From: Methylotenera_A sp036676175
GTDB lineage: Bacteria; Pseudomonadota; Gammaproteobacteria; Burkholderiales; Methylophilaceae
DNA: 21,083 nt
Direction of reading: 5' to 3'
NCBI GenBank assembly: GCA_036676175.1
Contig: JAKFDL010000073.1
Coordinates: forward strand, 1-21,083
Shown here: positions 16,125 to 21,083 of the stretch, in pieces
Position numbering within the stretch: position 1 is the stretch's first letter
Layout of the letters: every line of letters starts with the position of its first letter
Made by a program: the position numbers and the translations under genes
Notes under the pieces: generated by a model
Database searches by the model: none
The model's input: only the letters and a program-made list of their open reading frames with translations
What the model was told of the DNA's origin: nothing

Positions 16125-17090
16125 TTAAGCGGCCACTGCATCTTGCGCGGCAGCAGCGTCTTGATAAGTCAGCTGCACAAATACATCTTCCAGGCTGGTC
16201 TGGTCTGGCGCAATCTGGAACAAGCCCCATTTGTTTTTTACGGCGGCCTGTACAACCGCTTCATGCGCAGCCTTGTCTTCATCGGCACCATCGGCAAAAC
16301 GAATACGCATCATATGCGTATCCACTACTTCAGCTTCGGTAACACCTTTAATTTTAAGCAGATCTGTTACTGAAGGTGCCTTGTTAAAGCCCAGTAATAA
16401 CTTATTGCCTACGCGCTGACGCTTGAGGACGTCGATGCCTCCATTAAATACCAGTTTACCCTTGTCGATAATTTGCACGTGGTCGCACACCATTTCCACC
16501 TCTGGCAGAATGTGTGTAGATAAAATCACGCTATGCTCGCCACCAATTTCACGAATCAGTGCACGGATATCGCGAATTTGAATTGGGTCTAAACCTACCG
16601 TAGGCTCATCCAGAATCACCACCATCGGGCTGTGGATAATGGCTTGTGCAATGCCTACACGCTGTTGGTAACCGTTGGATAGGTTCTCTATTAAACGCTT
16701 ACTCATATGGCTTAAACCACAGCGCTCCTTGGCGTTTTCCATTGCTTTCTTGATGTGTTTACCCGTCACGCGATGCAAACGCGCAGCGATGTTTAAGTAT
16801 TCATCTACGGTTAGTTCTTTATACAGCGGGCGCATTTCAGGCAAATAGCCAATCAGCGCCTTGGCTTCCTTGGGATTTTCTATCATGTCGATACCACAGA
16901 TTTTAACGCTGCCGGCACTGGGGGCCAGATTGCCTGTGAGCATTTTCATGGTAGTCGATTTACCCGCACCGTTTGGGCCTAAAAACCCCAGGACTTGCCC
17001 CTGTGTTAAATTAAAGCTGACATCGCTTACGGCCGGCCGGCCGCCGTATAAACGGGTAAGATCAACGGCTTCTACTGTTAAATTTGTCAT
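16125..17090 (-). CDS. ABC transporter ATP-binding protein (GldA-like)
   Basis: A 321-residue ATPase with Walker A G38-P-N-G-A-G-K-S45, a Leu-Pro-Glu Q-loop variant near 83-85, signature Leu-Ser-Asn-Gly-Tyr-Gln-Gln-Arg-Val-Gly at 137-146, Walker B ending D161-E162 and switch His193. The Q-loop glutamine is replaced (Gly-Tyr-Leu-Pro-Glu), which is usual in the GldA/NatA-like subfamily. The C-terminal about 100 residues form the extra domain found in exporters of this group. It is the first gene of the five-gene minus-strand unit. No Shine-Dalgarno is visible. A TATAAT lies only 2 nt upstream of the ATG, too close to drive this start. Confidence 0.93.
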   Translation of the reverse strand: MTNLTVEAVDLTRLYGGRPAVSDVSFNLTQGQVLGFLGPNGAGKSTTMKMLTGNLAPSAGSVKICGIDMIENPKEAKALIGYLPEMRPLYKELTVDEYLNIAARLHRVTGKHIKKAMENAKERCGLSHMSKRLIENLSNGYQQRVGIAQAIIHSPMVVILDEPTVGLDPIQIRDIRALIREIGGEHSVILSTHILPEVEMVCDHVQIIDKGKLVFNGGIDVLKRQRVGNKLLLGFNKAPSVTDLLKIKGVTEAEVVDTHMMRIRFADGADEDKAAHEAVVQAAVKNKWGLFQIAPDQTSLEDVFVQLTYQDAAAAQDAVAA

Positions 17091-17186
17091 AATTATAATG
17101 CACCAACTCTTAAATTAAACTACCCATTAAATTACCTAAATAAAATCAAAATTACCATGCCCTGTGAATCAAATTTACTAGATTAG

Positions 17187-17252
17187 TTGCATGCAAAAAG
17201 CTATAGTCGTACTTACATATGTAGTGCGCAATATTGTATGCTCTGCATACAA
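17187..17252. repeat. Cluster of short palindromes in the divergent promoter region
   Basis: Four symmetric elements lie within 66 bases: TTGCATGCAA (17187-17196), TACATATGTA (17214-17223), CAATATTG (17229-17236) and an interrupted palindrome with arms TTGTATGC and GCATACAA around TCT (17234-17252). The interval 17091-17326 separates the ABC unit from the TPR gene, so these could be operator sites or part of a hairpin. No regulator can be named. Confidence 0.5.
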
Positions 17253-17326
17253 CCCTTAATTATGGATGAACTTGCGTCTACTGTCACGGACTAAACGATA
17301 CATACCTCTAACTGGATAAAGCAATC

Positions 17327-19006
17327 ATGCCTAAATTAAAAATAATAGTCGCAGCGCTAGCGTTAAGTTTTGCACTTAACACCTCAACTGTGCTGGCAGA
17401 AACTAAATCTGCAACGACCATTACCACCCCTACACCAGAATTTGTGTACAAATACTTGCTGGGCGAAATAGCTGGGCAACGCGGTGAGGTAGTATTGGCC
17501 AGCCAGCTCTTTTTAGATTTAGCTAAGCAGACTCGCGATGCACGTTTGGCAGAGCGCGCAGCACGTAGTGCGGCTTTTGCCCAGCAGCAGGGTATCGCCT
17601 TGCAGGCTGCCACTTTGTGGGCTGAGCTGGATCCTGACTCGCTAGAAGCGCAACAGGCTTCCAGCCAATTATTGATTGCTAGTGGCAACTTAAAACAAGC
17701 CAAGCCGCATATTGAAAAACTATTAGCCAAAGAAGATACACGTGCCAACGGCTTTTTATATTTACCAAGCCTGCTTGCCTCTCAAAAGGATAAAATAGAA
17801 GTACTCAATGCAGTCACTGCATTTGCCAAACCATACCCTAACCTACCCGAGGCACACTTTGCCGTGGCTCAAGCTGCTTGGGCTGCAGATAAACCAGATG
17901 TCGCCAGAAGCTCGCTTGATGCCGCCAATAAGCTACGCCCAGGTTGGGAGTTGGCGGCACAAATGCATGGACAAATGCTGCTGAAAGAATCGCCAGATAA
18001 AACCATTGCTTTTTACCAGGATTTTTTAAACAAATACCCAAAAGCCAACGATGTGCGCATGGCCTATGCCAAACTATTGGTTAGCCAAAAGAAATATAGT
18101 CTAGCCAAACCGGAATTCGTAAAGCTGGTAGAAACCTCAAACGGTAGTCCTGAAGTGAGTGCGGTGGTTGGCATTTTATCTTTAGAATCAAATGATTACT
18201 TAATGGCTGACAAGTATTTCCAGCAGGCGATTAGCTTGGGCTTTAAAACGCCGGATCAGTTGCACCTGTATTTAGGGCGCAGTGCAGAAGGCCAAAAAGA
18301 TGATGCAAAAGCACTGAGTTGGTACGACAAGATTCAATCTGGCGATCACTATTTAGATGGCAGGTTATCTGCAGCGCATGTGGTTGCACGCACCAAAAGT
18401 GTAGATGTCGCAATTAAACTGCTAGACGATATTGAAGACTTAACCCCTGAACAACAAATATTGGTGATTCAAACCGAAGCCAACATGCTTAATCAAGCTA
18501 AACGTGAGCAAGAAGCATTTGATCTGCTACAGAAAGCGACGCAAAATTGGCCTAATGCAGTAGAAATCATTTACGATTTTTCTATGGCTGCTGAACGCAT
18601 TGGCAAACTGGATGTGATGGAAGCTGAATTGCGCAAGGCGATCAAGCTTAAACCTGATTTCGCAGCTGCTTATAATGCGCTTGGATACTCGTTTGCAGAT
18701 CGCAACATAAAACTGCAAGAAGCAAAAAACCTCATAGAAACCGCCTTGCAATTACAGCCTGGCGACCACTACATGCTGGATAGCTTAGGCTGGGTACATT
18801 ACCGTCTGGGTAATTTAGAAAAGGCAGCTGAAAACTTACGCAAGGCCTATGAGGTGCAGGCCGATCCGGAAATTGCGGCACATTTAGGTGAAGTGTTGTG
18901 GAAACAGGGCAAAGAAGAGGAAGCGAAAAAAATCTGGTCTAGTGCCTTAAGAGAGCATCCTGAAAACGCAGTACTGCTAGCAACTGCCAAAAAATTTAAA
19001 TCCTAG
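17327..19006 (+). CDS. Secreted tetratricopeptide repeat protein
   Basis: The 559-residue protein has a signal peptide (1-24, ending Val-Leu-Ala before Glu), so it acts in the periplasm or at the outer membrane. The rest is helical. Clear TPR units occur toward the C-terminus (about 443-555), with Ala-Tyr-Asn-Ala-Leu-Gly-Tyr, Leu-Asp-Ser-Leu-Gly-Trp-Val-His-Tyr-Arg-Leu-Gly and Ala-Ala-His-Leu-Gly-Glu-Val-Leu-Trp; more degenerate repeats lie before them. A TPR protein of this size directly before lolB is a common arrangement in betaproteobacteria. Its partner is unknown, though the neighbourhood suggests outer-membrane lipoprotein handling. The ATG is preceded by AAAGCA. Confidence 0.9.
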   Translation: MPKLKIIVAALALSFALNTSTVLAETKSATTITTPTPEFVYKYLLGEIAGQRGEVVLASQLFLDLAKQTRDARLAERAARSAAFAQQQGIALQAATLWAELDPDSLEAQQASSQLLIASGNLKQAKPHIEKLLAKEDTRANGFLYLPSLLASQKDKIEVLNAVTAFAKPYPNLPEAHFAVAQAAWAADKPDVARSSLDAANKLRPGWELAAQMHGQMLLKESPDKTIAFYQDFLNKYPKANDVRMAYAKLLVSQKKYSLAKPEFVKLVETSNGSPEVSAVVGILSLESNDYLMADKYFQQAISLGFKTPDQLHLYLGRSAEGQKDDAKALSWYDKIQSGDHYLDGRLSAAHVVARTKSVDVAIKLLDDIEDLTPEQQILVIQTEANMLNQAKREQEAFDLLQKATQNWPNAVEIIYDFSMAAERIGKLDVMEAELRKAIKLKPDFAAAYNALGYSFADRNIKLQEAKNLIETALQLQPGDHYMLDSLGWVHYRLGNLEKAAENLRKAYEVQADPEIAAHLGEVLWKQGKEEEAKKIWSSALREHPENAVLLATAKKFKS

Positions 19007-19036
19007 TTTTTAAATTCAGATCTTTAATTTATTCAT

Positions 19037-19657
19037 TTGAATTTAACTAGCAAACTACTCATTACCCTATTTGTTCTGGCGGCAACTGCTTGCGCTACGC
19101 GGCCAACAGTTCCCGACTCCACGGCTGCGACACCTGAACATTTAGCGATACACCAGCAACATCTGGCCTCGTTAACAAATATTCAAGCATTTTCGTTAAA
19201 AGGCCGGCTAGGCGTTGTCACTCAAAAGCAAGGGTTTTCGGGCAGCATCGAGTGGCAACATCAGCCCGCTGCAGATAATATAGACGTGTATTCACCGCTG
19301 GGCAGCAAGGTGGCTAACATTGCCAAAACCCCCAATCATGTTGTATTAACCGATGAAAAAGGTAAGCACATCAAAGCCGACGATGCGGAGTCGCTTACGG
19401 AATCCACATTAGGTTTTCGCTTACCCTTGAATGGGCTTAGTGACTGGGCGTTGGGTCGCCCAGCTGCCAGAAAAATTGATGCCTCCAGTTGGGATGCGCA
19501 AGGAAGGTTGACCACCCTCAAGCAGGATGGCTGGGATATTGGCTTTGAAAACTATCTTGAAAGTAATGGTACTTTTTTGCCTAATAAAATTGTATTGAAA
19601 AGCGAAAAAGTGAACTTAAAATTGCTGGTTGAAAAGTGGATAGCCGCTGCCAACTAG
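19037..19657 (+). CDS. lolB: Outer-membrane lipoprotein receptor LolB
   Basis: LolB takes lipoproteins from the periplasmic carrier LolA and inserts them into the outer membrane. The 206-residue precursor starts with a short lipoprotein signal peptide ending Ala-Ala-Thr-Ala-Cys (Cys19), somewhat off the usual lipobox. The mature part carries LolB hallmarks: Phe-Ser-Leu-Lys-Gly-Arg-Leu-Gly-Val, Phe-Ser-Gly-Ser-Ile-Glu-Trp and Leu-Pro-Leu-Asn-Gly-Leu-Ser-Asp-Trp. The start is a TTG at 19037: an in-frame stop lies at 19025-19027, no ATG or GTG fits the signal peptide, and no Shine-Dalgarno is visible. It follows the TPR gene by 30 nt. Confidence 0.9.
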   Translation: MNLTSKLLITLFVLAATACATRPTVPDSTAATPEHLAIHQQHLASLTNIQAFSLKGRLGVVTQKQGFSGSIEWQHQPAADNIDVYSPLGSKVANIAKTPNHVVLTDEKGKHIKADDAESLTESTLGFRLPLNGLSDWALGRPAARKIDASSWDAQGRLTTLKQDGWDIGFENYLESNGTFLPNKIVLKSEKVNLKLLVEKWIAAAN

Positions 19658-19678
19658 GTACAAACTACGATACAACAT

Positions 19679-20506
19679 ATGCAGCAAGAATCTTTAGAAG
19701 ACTGGTTAAAATCTCAAATCGCCAGAGGCTGTAGCCTAGAGTCGATGATCGACGCCATGCAAAATGTCGGTCACACCGAGAGCAATGCGCGCAGCATTGT
19801 GACAAAAGCCTTCCATGATGCTGATACAAACGCCAATAAACCTGCAATACACTCAAAGACAATAGCCGCTTGGCAAAATATTGCCAACAATAGGCAGGAA
19901 AGCGCTATCAAGCCCGTGATCAGTTTAAACTCACCTCGCCTGATGGTATTTGATCAATTTTTAAGCGATGCAGAATGTAACGAACTGATTGCACTGTCTA
20001 CAGCTAAAATGCAGGATTCCACTGTCGTAAATCCTATCACTGGGCAACATGTAAAACACCCTGAACGCCTTTCACGCGGTACACATCTAGACCATCAAAG
20101 CAGCAAGGTGGTTACGGAAATTGAGCGCCGTATAACTGCGTTATTTGGTTTTGCGCTCAACCAGCAAGAAGCCATTCAAATACTGCACTATCAAGTTGGC
20201 GGGGAGTATCGGCCACATTTTGATTTTTTTCCACCCGCCGATACCGGCAGTCAATCCGTCATTGCACAAGCAGGCCAGAGACTGGCTACATTAATTATGT
20301 ATCTGAATACCCCAGTACAAGGTGGAACTACCGATTTACCTAACATTGGTTTAAGTGTGACTGCTAAAAAAGGTGCTGCTATTTATTTTGAAAACATTGA
20401 CCAGACTGGTTTGCCCGACAACAACACGCTGCATGCTGGCATGCCTGTGCTGGCTGGTGAAAAGTGGATCGCCACCAAATGGCTGCGAGAGCGCCCGCTA
20501 TTTTAA
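19679..20506 (+). CDS. 2-oxoglutarate/Fe(II)-dependent prolyl 4-hydroxylase-like oxygenase
   Basis: The 275-residue protein ends in a prolyl-4-hydroxylase-type jelly roll (about 85-272). Iron ligands are H180-x-D182 (His-Phe-Asp) and H252, and K262, ten residues after the distal His, is placed to bind 2-oxoglutarate, so the site looks active. The strand before it, Gly-Gly-Thr-Thr-Asp-Leu-Pro, is close to the family Gly-Gly-Glu-Thr-x-Phe-Pro. Residues 1-45 form a separate small helical segment (Gln-Glu-Ser-Leu-Glu-Asp-Trp-Leu) of the kind seen in proteobacterial members of this family. The substrate is unknown. It lies 21 nt after lolB, where ispE is more commonly found. No Shine-Dalgarno is visible. 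Confidence 0.9.
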   Translation: MQQESLEDWLKSQIARGCSLESMIDAMQNVGHTESNARSIVTKAFHDADTNANKPAIHSKTIAAWQNIANNRQESAIKPVISLNSPRLMVFDQFLSDAECNELIALSTAKMQDSTVVNPITGQHVKHPERLSRGTHLDHQSSKVVTEIERRITALFGFALNQQEAIQILHYQVGGEYRPHFDFFPPADTGSQSVIAQAGQRLATLIMYLNTPVQGGTTDLPNIGLSVTAKKGAAIYFENIDQTGLPDNNTLHAGMPVLAGEKWIATKWLRERPLF

Positions 20507-20630
20507 CGTTGCAAGGCTTTCAAGGATTTAAGAAACTTATCTGATTTCAAATACCTGCAGGAGCTCAACAACCTATCATTTTTAACCTATACGGGCCATC
20601 GCATCAGTAACCACTCACTGTTAAACTGTA

Positions 20631-20660
20631 TTGCAGTGTTTGCAACGTTTGCAGTATCAT
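20631..20660 (+). promoter_or_regulatory. Weak candidate promoter for the dehydrogenase-like gene
   Basis: TTGCAG (20631-20636) and TATCAT (20655-20660) are separated by 18 nt, within a run of three TTTGCA-like repeats. A Shine-Dalgarno-like AGGGTG follows at about 20678-20683, before the ATG at 20690. The rest of 20507-20630 shows no gene and no convincing terminator. Confidence 0.25.
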
Positions 20661-20689
20661 TGATGCATAATAAGTATAGGGTGATTGTC

Positions 20690-20995
20690 ATGGAAAAAAC
20701 GCGGATAGGGATTGTTGGTACTGGATTTATTGCGTCCGGGCTTCGCCACCTCATTCAAGCATCCCCTGACTTTGTTGCTTCTAAAATTCTCACGCGTCGC
20801 CCACTCAACTCATTAAATGACCATCCACATGGCGTGTTAACAAACTCTATAAACGAGCTGGTTGATCATTCTGATATCGTATTTGAATGTTCTGGTGACG
20901 TAGTTCACGCAACAGATGTTGTTTTAGCCGCCACTAATGCCAAGAAAAAAGTGGTGACCCTCAACGCCGAGTTTCATACCTTGCGATTTCCTTGA
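20690..20995 (+). CDS. Homoserine-dehydrogenase-like NAD(P)-binding protein, truncated
   Basis: From the ATG at 20690, 101 residues form a Rossmann half-domain: Arg-Ile-Gly-Ile-Val-Gly-Thr-Gly-Phe-Ile-Ala-Ser-Gly (5-17, Gly-x-Gly-x-x-Ala-x-Gly), then Asp-Ile-Val-Phe-Glu-Cys-Ser-Gly-Asp and Lys-Lys-Val-Val-Thr-Leu-Asn-Ala-Glu-Phe-His, the last resembling the Asn-Ala-Glu motif of predicted homoserine dehydrogenases (COG4091-like) and related proteins. Similarity stops after Phe-His (about 20977) and a stop codon follows at 20993. Full-length relatives are several hundred residues, so this is the N-terminal part of a broken or misjoined gene. A GTG in frame at 20636 would add 18 residues, but the AGGG before 20690 and the motif spacing favour the ATG. 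Confidence 0.6.
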   Translation: MEKTRIGIVGTGFIASGLRHLIQASPDFVASKILTRRPLNSLNDHPHGVLTNSINELVDHSDIVFECSGDVVHATDVVLAATNAKKKVVTLNAEFHTLRFP

Positions 20996-21007
20996 AATTT
21001 CCTTGAA
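20986..21007. repeat. 11-bp perfect tandem duplication at the break
   Basis: ATTTCCTTGAA occurs twice in direct succession (20986-20996 and 20997-21007) and runs into nine A residues (21006-21014). It lies just after the point where the dehydrogenase-like gene loses similarity. Confidence 0.85.
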
Positions 21008-21044
21008 AAAAAAAGAGGCTGGGTCTCCTATAGTTATTACGCAA

Positions 21045-21067
21045 TCAGCTATCAAATAAGTAGCTGA
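21045..21067. repeat. Short inverted repeat near the right edge
   Basis: Arms TCAGCTA (21045-21051) and TAGCTGA (21061-21067) surround a 9-nt loop. There is no T run after it, so a terminator is not supported. No other content can be recognised in 20996-21083. Confidence 0.5.
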
Positions 21068-21083
21068 CGTCAAGCCTGTTCAG

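Noticed and set aside
20978..21083. Simple frameshift as the cause of the truncated dehydrogenase-like gene
   Set aside because: None of the forward frames after the break continues with residues typical of the family, so a single-base indel does not restore the protein.
1..21083. CRISPR array, tRNA, rRNA, insertion sequence, phage or toxin-antitoxin genes
   Set aside because: I looked on both strands and saw no spaced direct repeats, no tRNA-like segments with CCA ends, and no transposase, integrase or toxin motifs.

Overview
The window looks like core chromosome of a betaproteobacterium with moderate GC. The gene order (M16 peptidase divergent from ftsY-ftsE-ftsX-rpoH; DUF971-ubiE-ubiJ-ubiB; TPR protein-lolB) and the protein sequences suggest a Methylophilaceae/Methylotenera-like methylotroph. 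That family placement is an inference from gene order and remembered homologues, not from a search.

Layout. 1-1145 (minus): secreted M16 zinc peptidase whose reading frame changes, near position 250, into an unrelated LamG/concanavalin-A-like sequence that runs off the window. 1275-3946 (plus): ftsY, ftsE and ftsX (membrane targeting of proteins; divisome ABC complex). 4010-4941 (plus): rpoH, the heat-shock sigma factor. It has a near-perfect CIRCE (HrcA) operator over its promoter, and its best-supported start is an ATT codon with an ideal Shine-Dalgarno. A strong hairpin terminator at 4982-5010 separates it from a convergent dynamin-like GTPase (5025-6983, minus). 7271-10598 (plus): DUF971 protein, ubiE, ubiJ and ubiB, a ubiquinone biosynthesis cluster, followed by a sodium:solute symporter (10614-12080). 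12117-17090 (minus): a compact unit with an ABC ATPase, an ABC-2 permease, a GldG-like auxiliary protein, a DUF4340 membrane-anchored protein and mutM (DNA repair glycosylase). 17327-20506 (plus): secreted TPR protein, lolB and a prolyl-4-hydroxylase-type 2OG-Fe(II) oxygenase. 20690-20995 (plus): the N-terminal third of a homoserine-dehydrogenase-like NAD(P) protein, which stops abruptly and is followed by about 90 bases without recognisable content.

The two most informative signals are at rpoH: a CIRCE operator together with an AUU start codon. This would put the heat-shock sigma factor under HrcA repression and possibly under IF3-sensitive initiation. Both outer ends (about 1-255 and about 20978-21083) look foreign to the genes they interrupt, as expected for chimeric contig ends, though recombination cannot be excluded. 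I see no CRISPR array, tRNA, rRNA, insertion sequence or phage gene. Most of the interior is ordinary housekeeping sequence.
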